From Dasypus novemcinctus (taxonomy: Eukaryota; Chordata; Mammalia; Cingulata; Dasypodidae), in the NCBI RefSeq assembly GCF_030445035.2, contig NC_080688.1:66683449-66747448 (forward strand): DNA of 64,000 nt. The letters run 5' to 3'. This document shows, piece after piece, positions 54,001 to 64,000 of the stretch (position 1 is the first letter of the stretch; each line of letters opens with the position of its first letter). Under the pieces are notes generated by a model, which saw nothing but the letters and a program-made list of their open reading frames with translations, had not been told where the DNA came from and did not search any database. The position numbers were made by a program, and so were the translations under genes.

Positions 54001-57000
54001 TAAAATTTGACATTCATGAGGAACCAATTGTGGAAAACCATGCTTTTAAGCTCTAATACTTCCAGGACTTTGTTTAACTTCAAAACTTTATATTAGTGTT
54101 CCACTTCTTGTAGCTTTTATATTATATAAGTAATAATAAATGTTCTTAGAAAACAAATGTTACCTATCAGAAAATAAAACTGATTTCTAATGCCACCACT
54201 CAAATAAGATAGTATTAAATTACCAAAACCTCTGCTATGTCCGAGTCTGGTCTTGAAGCTTGCCCTGTATCTTTAGGTTATGGAGCCTTTTAGCATGCCC
54301 TGTAAGTTTTTGTTGAAAGCCAGACATGATGTATCCAGTAATAGGAACTGGGATAAATAGGACTTTAGTGTAAAATTTTATGCTTATTAGACTAGGAGCT
54401 GGACATAGTTTAATGTTTGTTCTAGCTGTAGGTGTCAGAAGTTTCCATTTCCTCTATTACTAATGTCTTTGGGTTTCCCTGTGAGCTCCTTCTTAATTAG
54501 ATTCTGTGTCTTACAGCTCTCTCAGTTGCAATGCACTGTAACTATACTAGAGGCCTGTTGATGTGGCAAAGTATTGGTGAGGGAAGCATTCTATAATCTT
54601 ATGATTAAATCTTTTTTTTTTTTTTAATGGGCTTGAGTCCTTGGGCTATGACTTTCAGAAGTGTTTCTTTTAAGATTTATTTATTTATTTACCACCACCA
54701 CCCCGCCCCATTGTCTGCTCTCTATGTCCATTTGCTGTGTGTTCTTCTGTGTCTGCTTGTGTTCTCAATGGGCATCTCTGGGAACCTATACCCTGGAACC
54801 TTACAGAGTGGGAGAGAGGCAATCATTCTCTTTCGCCACCTCAGCTCCCTCTCAGAAGTGTTTCTTAGTCTTTTTTTCCCCACCTTAAGTGAGACAAGAA
54901 AGTAAGAGCATCTGAAGTTGTCCAGTTGACCTTCTCCTAGCTCAGAAAAGGCCCTGATAAAGTAGTTCATCCGTGGGCAGGTATTACTATGGAGAACAGA
55001 GTGATATGAGCATATTTCAGAATAGTTACTCTCCCTTTCTCCTTCAAAGCCAAAGGGGAGTTTTTTCTTCACCAGAACCTAGAGGTAAAACTCACAAAAA
55101 TGAGGGGGCTCCTGGTGTAAAACTCAGAGAAGTATGGCAGCCACCCTAAAACTGGATCCCCAAGAGATCCAAGCAAGAGAACTCTCAAGCAAGTTCTCCT
55201 GAGCCTTCAGCAATTTTCCAATTACCATTTAAGTGTTCCTACTCTTTATTGGCACCAGCAACTTCTGCTCGTGGTAAACTGTGATTTATTCTCTCTATCT
55301 AACTGTCTCCCCAGTGTGTGTGTGTGTGGGGGGGGGGCAGTGGTTTGCCCTGCAACTTCAATTTTCTGATGGAACAAAGAAGGCTTGATATATAGGAGTT
55401 TTTCTGTTTCTGAGGATGGAACGACTTACAAGCTGTGTATGTGTTGGTGTTCTACCTACCAGATGTTATTCTTACTTATAGTGTTTGTATTAGTCAGCCA
55501 AAGGGGTGCTGATGCAAAATACCAGAAATCTGTTGACTTGTAAAGGGTATTTATTTGGGGTAGAAGCCTACAGTTACCAGGCCATGAAGTGTAAGTTACT
55601 TCCCTCACCAAAGTCTGTTGCCATGTTTTGGAGCAAGATGGCTACCGGTGTCTGCAAAGGTTCAGACTTCCTCTTCCTCTTAAGACTCGGTAGTCCCAGC
55701 TTCTTCCAATATCAGCTGTAGGCTGAGAAAGTCTCATCTCTCTCCTGGGGCTCGGTCCTCTCTGGGCTCAGCTGCTGTGTTCTCTCTGCAAGGTCAGCTG
55801 TAGACTCTCAAGCTCTCTCTCTTCCTGGGGCCTTTACCATGTCTTTGAAGCCGTCTCTATTCCTCTGTGTTCTTCTCCTGTGTGTTTACTTCCCTGGGCT
55901 CCAAAACCTAAGAAACTACAACTAACTCCTCTGCCTTGTGGTTTTCTCCGTGAATCCCTGCCCACCAAGGGGGCAGGGACTTAGTGTCCTACTGATATGG
56001 CCCAGTGAAAGCCTTAATCATTATTTAATCAAGTAAAAGTGAAACCTCTGAATTTAATACAATCGAGTACACCCAGAGGAACAGAGCAGTTTACAAACAT
56101 AATCCAATACCTATTTTTGGGATTCATAAATAATACCAAATTGCTACAATATCTAAGACTATCCATATCATCTCACCCTTGCCAGTGTTCTGCACTGTTT
56201 AAAAAATTGTTGCCCATTAGTCTGGTGAAAAAAATATCTGGCTGTTCTAAAAAAATATTAGACTGCTAATGAGATTGATATTTCTCTTTAGAATTAAATT
56301 TTTTTTTTTCATGAAAATTCTATGTGATGCTTTGATGCTATTCAATTTGGGTGGGTTTTTTTGTTGCTCATCAGCTGAGCTAAAAGAAAGAGCAAAAGGC
56401 TGTGAAGAACAGTGGAATAGAAGGGTTTTTAAAAAATGCTTCCATGCAGAGATACAGAATGGAAATTAGAATAGTCATGGTAGAGTATTCATTTTTTAAA
56501 CTAAAGGGTTATTTAATGCCTGAGAGAAGAAGTTGGAAGATTAGACTAAGGATCAGAATAAGGAAGACTGTATCCCAAGCATAGCATTTTTTGAAAAACG
56601 AGTATTTGAAGAAAGAATTAAAGTAGAATGCATTGGCAGAGGTGGGAAATTAAGATGATAGTTGAGAGGCTTTTAAGGAATTCATCAGTATCTTGTAGAG
56701 AGCTATGGTATCAATAATTTGTAGAAAATGTGAATAGAATTAGGACAGTAAAAATGAATTTAGAAAAGAAAGGAATAATGAAAATAAATAGTTTTTGGAA
56801 ACATGAACATTTCCTTTAAATTCGTTTTTTTTTTTTTGGCTTTTATAAAAGGAATTTATTAGGTTAAAAACTTACAATTCTGAAGCTGTGAAAATGTCCA
56901 AATAAAGACATTACCAGGGATGCTGTCTCACCCAAGTTGGCTGCTGGTGATCCTGGACTCCTGCTAAATTCGTTTTTATATAATTTTATATTTATGAAGT

Positions 57001-59226
57001 TTTGATCAGAAAACTGCTACTTTGGATAGGGGCAAAGGGCAGAGTTTATCATAACGAATCCACAGTTTGTTGAAGGGAAAAGTCAAGGCAGATCATTAAG
57101 TTTTGTTTTGGCATGCCCAGACTACTCAAAATTAGTCTTCTATTTGTATATTCCGAGATTCAGTAATGGCTGGGAAGACAGGCAAGAGTGAGATGCTGAT
57201 TCAAAGAGTGGAATTTAGAGTGAAAGAGCGAAGGAATAAAGAAGAGCATGTTACACGGTGCTGCTTTTCTGCCCATGCAGTTAACCTCAGAAATCCCTCA
57301 CTCCTGTGCATTCCCCACTCCATATTTCTTCTTTCTCTTAATTGTCATTGTCATCATCTTCATTGTAGTTTTCTTCTTTTTCATCCTTTTCTTCACCCTT
57401 TCTCTCCTTTCCATCCTTACTCTCTTTGAACATATGATAATTTTTGCAGAAAACTAGAGTGCTAGGAGTTAGTTTCTTATTTAAAATTTTTTTTCCTTTG
57501 CTCATAAACATTTTAAATAAATTTAAATAAACGATGTCGATGTTAATTAGCCCATTTGAATCAGTATTTGAGAACTTATTTAAATTGTAATATTATCTGT
57601 AGGTGGAGATAGAACCCATGTCAAATTAATGCACAACAAATGTAATTAGGCAAGATAAGCATTGATGTGTTGCCATCTCTATTTAATTTTTCAGCTGTTG
57701 ATATTTGCCTAATTTATTTGGAAGTTGGTATAAAAGTGTGCTTATAGCTTTGCTCTAAACAAAGCTATCATACTTACGTTTTTCAAAGAAAATTTGATTC
57801 ATTAAAAAATAAAATAATTAACCATATACTTCTTTTAAATAGATACATGAAGTCCCGCTTAACCTATTGTCAAATTAATGATGTTATTAAAGAAATCAAC
57901 AAGGCAGTAATAAGTAAATATAAGATCCTATATCAACCAAAAAAGTCTATGAATTCTGTGGCCAGAAATCTCTACCACAGATTTATTGATGAAGAAACAA
58001 AGGATACTAAAGGTAAAATGATAGCATATATATGTTATACATGTCAACTATTTGAAATATAAGTAAATCATGAGAAACAAAGCTACTTCTAGGAAATACT
58101 AAGTCTAGGAAAGAAATTTTCAACTGGGGGCAATTTTTACCAACAGGGGACATTTGACAATGTCTGGAGACATTTTGGTTAACAGTTTGGGGAAGGGTGT
58201 GCCTTTGACATCTAGTGGTTAGAGACTGGGGATGATGCTTAAAACACCTGGAAGTGCACAGGACGGCGCTCACTAAAAAGAATTATCTGGGCCAAAAAAC
58301 CGTAGCGCTAGGCTGAGAAACTCTGCTCTAGAGTCTATTCTGGAACTATATCCAGAATATAGTTCATGTTTTGAGAATTGGAATAATGGTAACAACTGGT
58401 GCAGCTAATACAGCACTTGCTAAGTGCCAGACTATGTCCTAAGAGCTTTAGTCGTTACAACATCCTTATAAGATTGATGTTATTACTCCCATTTGCGGAC
58501 TTAGTGAAGAGAGCTTCAAGAACTTGCCCAAGGCCAGCCAGTTTGGTGACAGTGCCCCTCTGGGTTTCATTCTCTTAACCCCTGTACCATATTGCCACTT
58601 TTTTTTTTTTTTTGAGGTACTGGAGGCTGGGGATTGAACCCGGAACCTCGTATATGGGAAGCTGGTGCTCAACTACTGAGTCACAACGGCTTCCCTGTGT
58701 TGGTTTTATCATTCGTTTTGTTTGTTGTTTGATTTCATTTTTCAGGAGCCAAACCTGTGACCTCCCATATGGGAGACGGGAGCTCAAATGCTTGAGCCAC
58801 ATCTGCTCCCCATATTGCCTCTTGAAAAGTGATTTTCAAGGGACATCACTAGGCAGTTAGTGATATAATGAGCAGGACTACATTTCTGAAATGCTTCAGT
58901 AAATATTATGTGACTTAAGTTGATAGAACAATTATGATTTTAGCAATAACACCAGTTCTTGCTTTTGCTGGATAATGATAGAGTGATTAATGCTATTCAT
59001 AATTGCAATTTAATACATTAAAGACTCATTTTGAAAGTTGACCTCATAAAAATTAGCACTAATATCTTTACTTTCAGGTCATTATTTTATAGTGGAAGCT
59101 GACATAAAGGAGTTCACATCATTGAAAGTTGACAAGAAGTTTCACGGGATGCTGAATATTTTACGACACTGCCGGAGAATATCAGAGATCCGAGGGCAGG
59201 GGCTCACCCGTTATGCCATAAACTGA
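45018..59226 (+). CDS. SKA1: SKA1, complete coding sequence in six exons
   Basis: Spindle- and kinetochore-associated protein 1, with SKA2 and SKA3, forms the complex that tracks microtubule ends and stabilises kinetochore attachment in mitosis. Coding exons: 45018-45105 (exon from 45007), 48337-48461, 50393-50490, 53359-53496, 57843-58012, 59078-59226. Phases join correctly and total 768 nt, 255 residues plus stop, the human length. The N-terminal part (DLEQLC to TVTQS, about 1-90) is the helical/coiled-coil region that trimerises with SKA2/SKA3. A Pro/Glu/Lys linker follows. From about 133 (SYMKSR-like, here AYMKSR) comes the winged-helix microtubule-binding domain with KYKILYQPKKSMNS, NLYHRFIDEETKDTKG, YFIVEADIKEF and ILRHCRR. 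The codon spanning exons 4 and 5 is TAT (Tyr) where human has Cys. Introns hold SINEs, MIR, MER5A and LTR pieces. Confidence 0.98.
45106..46313. other. SKA1 intron 2, left part
   Basis: Mostly unassigned AT-rich intron. A MIR-like piece is at about 45880-46000 (GAGGAAACAGACTCTCAGAA, CTCCTGAGCTGGGACTACAG). No additional exon was seen. Confidence 0.45.
46314..46650 (-). mobile_element. MLT1-type MaLR LTR, antisense
   Basis: The plus strand reads CTTAGTATCCTAGGGCTGCC, AACAAAGTACCACAGACTGG, TCACAGTTCTGAAATCAAAG, and GGCTACCAGTCATGTTGGGT, the reverse of the MLT1 consensus as I know it. It is cut off on the right by a SINE. Confidence 0.7.
46651..46912 (+). mobile_element. DAS-type SINE, 5'-truncated
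   Basis: Begins inside the body (CCCACGTAGGGGTGCCTCAT) with no tRNA-like head and runs to an AAATAAATCTTAAAAAAAA tail. It was inserted into the MLT1 LTR. Confidence 0.88.
46913..48336. other. SKA1 intron 2, right part
   Basis: A MIR-type element is readable at about 47105-47235 (CATTTCCTGAGTGCTTTACT, TCACAGTATTCTTGGCTTTA). A polypyrimidine tract and TATACTAG acceptor lead into exon 3. The rest is unassigned. Confidence 0.45.
48462..50392. other. SKA1 intron 3
   Basis: Contains a MIR at about 48700-48890 (GGTGCTGGGCTCAGGAGATG, CCATTTTATCTCTCTGGAGC) and the DAS SINE at 49405-49816. A 19-nt T run lies in the polypyrimidine tract before the exon 4 acceptor. Confidence 0.5.
49405..49816 (+). mobile_element. 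DAS-type SINE in SKA1 intron 3
   Basis: A perfect 14-bp target-site duplication (AAAAGTAAAGAATA) lies at 49391-49404 and 49817-49830. The head has GTGGTTCAAACCCCGGG. It is in the same orientation as SKA1. Confidence 0.93.
50760..50985 (-). mobile_element. MER5A hAT element, antisense
   Basis: The plus strand reads TTCAACACTATGGATATTTT, GTTTAGCAGCATTCATGTTC, CTACCCACTAGATGCCAGTA and ATGTCTCCAGATAGTGCCAA, the reverse of MER5A. The forward copy in intron 6 (58115-58325) is the same family. Confidence 0.8.
50986..53358. other. SKA1 intron 4, remaining part
   Basis: 50990-51720 has the C/T-rich look of an L2 3' end (TTGGTCTCTGACTTCGCTGC, CTGTTTAACTCACCTTACCT), low confidence. The rest is unassigned. 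The exon 5 acceptor is CTATTCTCTAG at 53348-53358. Confidence 0.4.
53497..55489. other. SKA1 intron 5, left part
   Basis: 54290-55310 looks like antisense old L1 3' sequence (TTTGTTGAAAGCCAGACATG, GGCTTGAGTCCTTGGGCTAT) split by a chimeric SINE. A short TG repeat followed by a G run lies at about 55313-55338. No exon was seen. Confidence 0.4.
54670..54852 (-). mobile_element. Chimeric retroposon: DAS tail joined to another tRNA-like head
   Basis: The flanking TCAGAAGTGTTTCTT at 54655-54669 and 54852-54866 is a clean 15-bp target-site duplication. Read on the minus strand, the left part is the usual DAS 3' region (from GAACACAAGCAGACACAGAA to the tail). The first 80 nt (GGGAGCTGAGGTGGCGAAAG to GGTTCCAGGGTATAGG) do not match the other DAS heads in the window and look like a different tRNA-like sequence. 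Confidence 0.7.
55490..55985 (-). mobile_element. LTR-like repeat, antisense (GTATTAGTCAGCCAAAGGGG type)
   Basis: Starts GTATTAGTCAGCCAAAGGGG on the plus strand, with GGGTATTTATTTGGGGTAGA, GCCTTTACCATGTCTTTGAA and TGATATGGCCCAGTGAAAGC in the order of an antisense MaLR-like LTR. The family is not resolved. Confidence 0.5.
55986..57842. other. SKA1 intron 5, right part
   Basis: AT-rich, no exon seen apart from the acceptor TTTTAAATAG at 57833-57842. A small retroposon is at 56830-56964. Confidence 0.4.
56830..56964 (-). mobile_element. Short retroposon with target-site duplication
   Basis: The 13-bp repeat TAAATTCGTTTTT at 56817-56829 and 56965-56977 flanks a segment that begins with a T run and reads GGAATTTATTAGGTTAAAAA, AATGTCCAAATAAAGACATT and AAGTTGGCTGCTGGTGATCC. 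It looks like a 5'-truncated insertion, with words similar to family X. Confidence 0.6.
58115..58325 (+). mobile_element. MER5A hAT element in SKA1 intron 6
   Basis: TTTTCAACTGGGGGCAATTT, GACAATGTCTGGAGACATTT, GACATCTAGTGGTTAGAGAC and GGCTGAGAAACTCTG follow the MER5A consensus from end to end. Confidence 0.85.
58385..58605. mobile_element. MIR-type SINE
   Basis: CACTTGCTAAGTGCCAGACT, CCTTATAAGATTGATGTTAT and CTTGCCCAAGGCCAGCCAGT are typical of MIR. It is ancient and diverged. Confidence 0.65.
58606..58810 (-). mobile_element. Short DAS-type SINE, two units, in SKA1 intron 6
   Basis: A T run and then two inverted tRNA-like units (GAGGTACTGGAGGCTGGGGA to ACTGAGTCACAACGGCTTCC; CAGGAGCCAAACCTGTGACC to CTTGAGCCACATCTGCTCCC). 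Confidence 0.75.
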
Positions 59227-59372
59227 AGCCTTGTGAGTCCTCCAACAAACCAACAATATAGAAGCTACTCCTGTAGTTTTTTTATTTTTATTTTGTATTT
59301 TTTGTCTTTATACCTGTAATTTTGTAATATATAATTTCTTTAGCTTTTTCATTTTCTTTTGTTTCTTGTAAA

Positions 59373-59378
59373 AATAAA
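59373..59378 (+). terminator. SKA1: SKA1 polyadenylation signal
   Basis: AATAAA lies 147 nt past the SKA1 stop. A T-rich downstream element follows at once. Cleavage is expected near 59390-59400. Confidence 0.75.
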
Positions 59379-59399
59379 ACTTTTTTTTTTTTATGAAGC

Positions 59400-60923
59400 A
59401 CATACATTTGAAAATTCACTCTCTTTCAGCAATTATTTAAGCACCTACCAATTAAGTCTCTGTGCTAGGCATATATTTGGAACTAAAAAATGTCCTTGTC
59501 TAGTTTCTGTGTTTATTGGACAATGCTGCAGACCCCAATAAGGTGGATACAGATGTAATAATGGAGGAAAAGGCCAAGGAGATAAAGTCTAAGATACCCA
59601 GATCCTTTAGAATGAAAGGTCTTTAATGTCTATATTGTCTGAATTCCATCAATAGCCTTTCAGTCTACTTGCAGACTTCCTACAACTTGGATTTGGAGGG
59701 AATTTATCCGTGTGATTATTCTGCCTGCCTAATTCCATTAGGGAGCAGCTTACCTGAAAAGCATTCTGTTTAAGCCACCCTGTAATTTGTAATGGAATTG
59801 TAATAAAAGTATATTGAAATGATAGATGATAACATGTAACCAGCCTACGAGTGGTCTTGGAAAACAGGTGGCTGGACTGTAAGAACTTAGCTGCGTTTCT
59901 TTTCCACACCTTGGGGAGCCTGCTCTGTCTTATGTCTGTGCCATCTGCATGGCCAGCTCATGCCAATAGCAGATGAAAAAGCATCTCCCCAGGAGGCACC
60001 ATCACTGTGATGACCAGAGTACATTACTGGCGCTGCATATGTATTGTCCTTTCCTTCTTAATTTAAATGCAAGCATGTTTAACTTTTCATGTCTCGCTTT
60101 AATTAAAAGTAATGGCATTATTGTTTGTTTTACGTCTTGCTTAATTTTTCTCTGAATTGTTTTTCCCTGTGGAAAAAGAAGATTTCTCTGATTAAAATAT
60201 TTCTTCCTGAAATTCATTGAACAACTGTGTGAGTGGTTTTTGTGGAATGGATACTAAAGTGAACAGTTAGTCTCTTTTAATTGGTAGCACATAATCAATT
60301 TAGTGTGCTAATTTGGGGCAATACAGTTGATAAAATCATATTCCTCAAAGAACAATGAAGACTAATTTTTCAACAAGAATTCTCTCTGTTCTTGAACTTT
60401 ATTTTCAAGCAAACAGGCTTGCTTTACTTATTTATCTTCTGAAAATAACCGTGTTTGTTTTTTTTTTTAATCTAATTTTGAAAGAATTTTGAGATCCTGG
60501 GCCAGATCCATTCCTCATCCTTCCTCTTCTTTCCCATCTTCTCTTGCATAAGTGTCAGTAGCTTGAAGCCTTGTAGCACTCTTCCTCTTGGGTCCATGGA
60601 GCCCTGTGAGCATGGGTTTTTCCAGAACGTTAGGCATTGAACCTCACCCCCAGCTCTCCACTGCAGGTCTTGTGACTTGGAGGGGACACATCTCTGCTGG
60701 CTGTCTCCAGCTGGACCCTGCAGAGCCTGTGGTCCGGTTACAACCTGGTTCTACCAGCCTGCAAGCCCTAGGTAGGAGAGGGATTCATAGTTGGGGAGGG
60801 TAGGAGGGCCAAGAATCTCCAGGCTTCTATTTATGTTGCTTTTTAGGTACTAATTTTTACATGATAAAATCTACATTTATTCTTTTATCGATACTGTCTT
60901 TTTTTAAAGTTGGTTATTTGTAG
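59400..60923. other. Downstream of SKA1, unassigned
   Basis: No exon was seen. The segment at 60580-60790 is richer in G+C, but no coding signal or repeat was recognised. Confidence 0.35.
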
Positions 60924-60938
60924 ATAAAACATTTTTCA

Positions 60939-61371
60939 GGGAAGCAGACTTGGCCCAGTGGTTAGGGTGTCTGTCTACCACATGGAAGGTCCGCGGTTCA
61001 AATCCCGGGCCTCCTTGACCTGTGTGGAGCTGGCCCATGCACATTGCTGATGCGCGCAAGGAGTGCCCTGCCACGCAGGGCTGTCCCTTGCGTAGGGGAG
61101 CCCAACACTCAAGGAGTGCGTCCCGTAAGGAGAGCCGCCCAGCGCGAAAGAAAGTGCAGCCTGCCCAGGAATGGCACCACACACATGGAGAGCTGACGCA
61201 GCAAGATGATGCAACAACAGCAAAAAATCAGATTCCTGTGCCACTGACAACAACAGAAGCAGACAAAAAGAAGAACCTGCAGCAAAATGGACAGAGAATA
61301 GACAACTGGGGCGGGGGTGGGGGGAAGGGAAGAGAAATAATAAAAAATAAATAAATCTTAAAAAAAAAACA
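60939..61371 (+). mobile_element. DAS-type SINE, downstream of SKA1
   Basis: ATAAAACATTTTTCA at 60924-60938 and ATAAAGCATTTTTCA at 61372-61386 form a target-site duplication with one mismatch. The head has GCGGTTCAAATCCCGGG. It is one of the least diverged copies. Confidence 0.93.
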
Positions 61372-61386
61372 ATAAAGCATTTTTCA

Positions 61387-63600
61387 CCAGGTGACACCAG
61401 CTAGTTAAAAGTGACTTTGGTAGGTCCCTGCCTCTGGCCTGTTTTGCCCGTACTGAGTATACTCTGTCTGGTTTTAAGTTTCCTGAGTGTCTAGGTGTCC
61501 CCTCAGATTTTTTTAGCCTCACCTGAATCTCAGCACTGGGCCTCCTGCTTGTGGAGAGGCCTGACAGCTGCAGCCGCACCCACCAGCAGGGCTGGCTCCC
61601 TCCTCCCCGCATGAGGGCCCGGCCCTGGCCTTGACTGCCCCTGCTATAGCAGCAGTCTTGACAATGCTGGCTCCTAGGCCCAACCCAGCTGAATCCGTGA
61701 GGAGGTTCTGCCTCCTGCTTCCAGGTTCAGATGAAGCTAGGTGAGGCAACCCTTCCCTGGAGGAGCAGGGAGAGTTAACTCCCTGTGGAGTGTGTTTTTC
61801 CCAGTGAGAGATAGGAGATGGAGCCCACAGATAAATTCCTTGCTCTTCCTGCTAATGTACTTTTCCAAGGCAGTCTGCTAATCTGCCTGACTGGAGACAT
61901 CACGTGTGGCCACGTGATCAGCTGTGTCTCTTTGTGGCACACGAAACTGAGGCCAGCTTAGTTGTGTCAGCCATCTGTATTGCCTTCCCAGGCTTCCCGG
62001 TCTTGTCTCTCTTTCCTCTTGCTGCCCTGAGGGTGTAACTCCCTGTGAAGCATTAGCACTTAATTGATCCTGGCCTCTGAGGAACTTCAGCTAAGATAAA
62101 GCTTGCAAACCTCTAGCACAGCATTTCCCAAACTGAGTGTCTTAAACGCTAGAGTCTCTCAATATAATAGTTGTTTTTAAAAAAAGGATTCTGTAGTTAC
62201 ATGATTTGGGGATATGCTCCGTTAAATAATGTTAAGCAGTATTTATTATTGCATGATTTCTTAGATCCTTTATTATGCCAACTTAGGTTATAAGTCTTCA
62301 AAAGACAAGCTATGTGTTATTTCTGAGTAATACATATTACTGTCTGAACATACTAATGGTCTGTGAAATACATTTTGGGGATCTTAATATAAGGCAATCT
62401 TTTGAAATAAGCATTTATAAAAAATGCTTATTTTTTATAAATGAAGCTTTATTACTATAATCTAGCAAATGTATGTATGAAGAAAACATTTATTGAGGGA
62501 GTGAAAAAGAGTCAGACTATTGGGGTTCAAATCCTGGATTTGCTACTTACAAACAATATAAGTTTCAGCTAGTTAACTTCTTAGACTCAGTATATCTGTT
62601 AATTGGAGATAATGGCAGTCACCTGTTTCCATTTGCTACTCCATTGTGAGGGTGGGAGACGAGAGAAGTGCTAGTAAAGTTTGCTAGTGTGCAAGAAAAG
62701 GAGAAAGCTATCCTGAAAAGGAGATGGAACTCCTGAACACCAGTCAGATGTTGGTTCAGATACCAGGTCTTCTGAAGTGACAGTAATATTGGGATGTGGA
62801 GTGAAGGACAGAAGAGAGGAGGTGAAACTGAGCAAGGGAGAGCCAGGACAGGTGACAGCCTACATCCCCATCATCTAGTAGGTTGTATAGACACCTCAGC
62901 TTAAGGCAAATTGCTGGTGGAGCTTGTGGATTCTGACTTAAGCATCTTGCCAGTACCTTCCAAGAAGGTCACCTATTGGTCATGGGGACCACAGCACTAC
63001 AAGGTCATGGCAGGAGATGAGGTTGGATTCTTTCTATCAAGGTACTGTGCTGGGGGAGGTTATAATAGGTCCTCCCCTTCTAAGAATGAGCCAGTGTGTT
63101 CCCTTGAAAGAGCAAGTATTGCCACATCTGGTTAGCAGGAAGCATTGGGCAATGATGTTGATGTGGAGTTTTCCTAAAAGAGAAGATGACAATAGTTTCT
63201 TCATATGTAGTCACAAGGGAGACGTAGGTTTTTTCCTTTTTTTTTTTTCCTGACATTTTGATTATGATGTGACTAGATGTGGATCTTCTTATGTTTATCC
63301 TACTTGGAGTTTGTTGATCTTCTCGGATATGTTTTTCATCAAAGCTGGGAAGTTTTAAACCATTATTTCTTTGATTTTTTTTTTTTGTTGTTGTTGTTGC
63401 TGTTCCTTTCTTCTCCTTGTACTCCCATTACATATAAGTTGGTACACTTAATGGTGTCCCACTTTTCTCTGAGACCGCTCCTTTTTTTCCCATGCTTTTT
63501 TCTCTCTGTTCTTGAAATGGATAATCTCTATTACTTTATCTTCATGTTTGCTGGTTCTTTCTTTTGCCAGCTCATATATACTATTTTTTAATCTTTGTTT
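61387..63600. other. Intergenic, mostly unassigned
   Basis: 61500-61760 is G+C-richer with few CpGs. A MIR is readable at about 62505-62640 (CTATTGGGGTTCAAATCCTG, TTACAAACAATATAAGTTTC). 63230-63600 is T-rich and looks like antisense L1 sequence. No exon was seen. Confidence 0.4.
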
Positions 63601-63604
63601 TAAA

Positions 63605-64000
63605 GATACATAAGTCACACAAAATATTACATTAAAAAATATAAGAGGTTCCCATATACCCTACTCCCCCCACCCCCACCCCTCCCACTCCTCCCACATT
63701 GACAACTTCTTTCATTAGTGTGGTATATTCATTGCATTTGATGAGTACATTTTGGAGCATTGCTATACAGCATGGATTATAGTTTATGTTATATTTTACA
63801 TTTTCTCCCAGTCCATTCAGTGGGTTATGGCAGGATATATAATGTCCTGCATCTGTCCCTGCAATATCATTGAGGACAACTCCAAGTCCCGAAAATGCCC
63901 CCATATCACATCTCTTTTTCCCTCTTCCTGTCTTCAGCAACTCCCACAGCCACTGTCTCCACATCAGTGATACAATTTCTTCCATTGCTAGAGTCACAAT
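63605..64000 (-). mobile_element. L1-like 3' UTR, copy E (inverted, runs off the window)
   Basis: On the minus strand it ends in a G-rich tract (complement of 63660-63700) and CCCATATAC/ATATTTTTTAATG-like tail, with GGGGGCATTTTCGGGACTTG and CCCACTGAATGGACTGGGAG upstream, matching copies A-C. The rest of the element lies right of the window. Confidence 0.65.

Noticed and set aside
57166-57457. 87-codon frame in SKA1 intron 5 ending in a hydrophobic, Phe/Leu-rich stretch
   Set aside because: The Phe/Leu-rich part comes from a T/C-rich tract. No splice sites link it to SKA1 and there is no known homologue.

Overview
This is vertebrate nuclear DNA from a placental mammal, very probably an armadillo (Dasypus or a close relative). 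Two observations support this. The exons of three known mammalian genes can be read, with splice sites, in the human 18q21.1 order (MBD1, CXXC1, SKA1). The intergenic DNA is full of one tRNA-derived SINE type, with a tRNA-like head, a body of about 350 bp and a TAAATCTTAAAA tail, that matches the armadillo-specific DAS-SINEs. I could not run a search, so the species is an inference.

Layout. 1-2.3 kb: a decayed endogenous retrovirus env remnant lying antisense in an MBD1 intron. 2.3-4.8 kb (minus strand): the first coding exon of MBD1, a C/T-rich minisatellite intron, a noncoding exon 1 and a CpG-island promoter with an array of NRF1-like motifs. The rest of MBD1 is beyond the left edge. 5.15-10.8 kb (minus): the complete CXXC1 (CFP1) gene in 15 coding exons, 655 codons, with polyA signal and CpG-rich promoter. 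10.87-11.16 kb: a degenerate 90-97 bp tandem repeat with about seven YY1-like motifs just upstream of CXXC1. 11.2-43.9 kb: an intergenic stretch made mostly of SINEs, L1 pieces, MaLR/MLT1-type LTRs, an ODC1 retropseudogene (31.9-33.3 kb), tail-to-tail L1 3' ends (33.7-36.6 kb) and an orphan CpG island (38.4-39.2 kb). 44.0-59.4 kb (plus): the complete SKA1 gene, with six coding exons and 255 codons, behind a CpG island carrying a textbook CDE/CHR cell-cycle element. 59.4-64 kb: repeats and unassigned DNA.

How the genes relate. MBD1 binds methylated CpG (and unmethylated CpG through its own CXXC fingers) and favours repression. CXXC1 binds unmethylated CpG and brings in the SET1 H3K4 methyltransferase. 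They are adjacent and head-to-tail, each behind a CpG-rich promoter with a repeated, CpG-containing factor motif (NRF1-like at MBD1, YY1-like at CXXC1). SKA1 is unrelated in function: it is a kinetochore-microtubule coupler expressed in G2/M, which the CDE/CHR explains.

I see no CRISPR array, operon or bacterial system. The most interesting signals are the two promoter-proximal motif arrays, the SKA1 CDE/CHR, the orphan CpG island, a candidate orphan exon at 29.2 kb, and several composite or nested retroelements.
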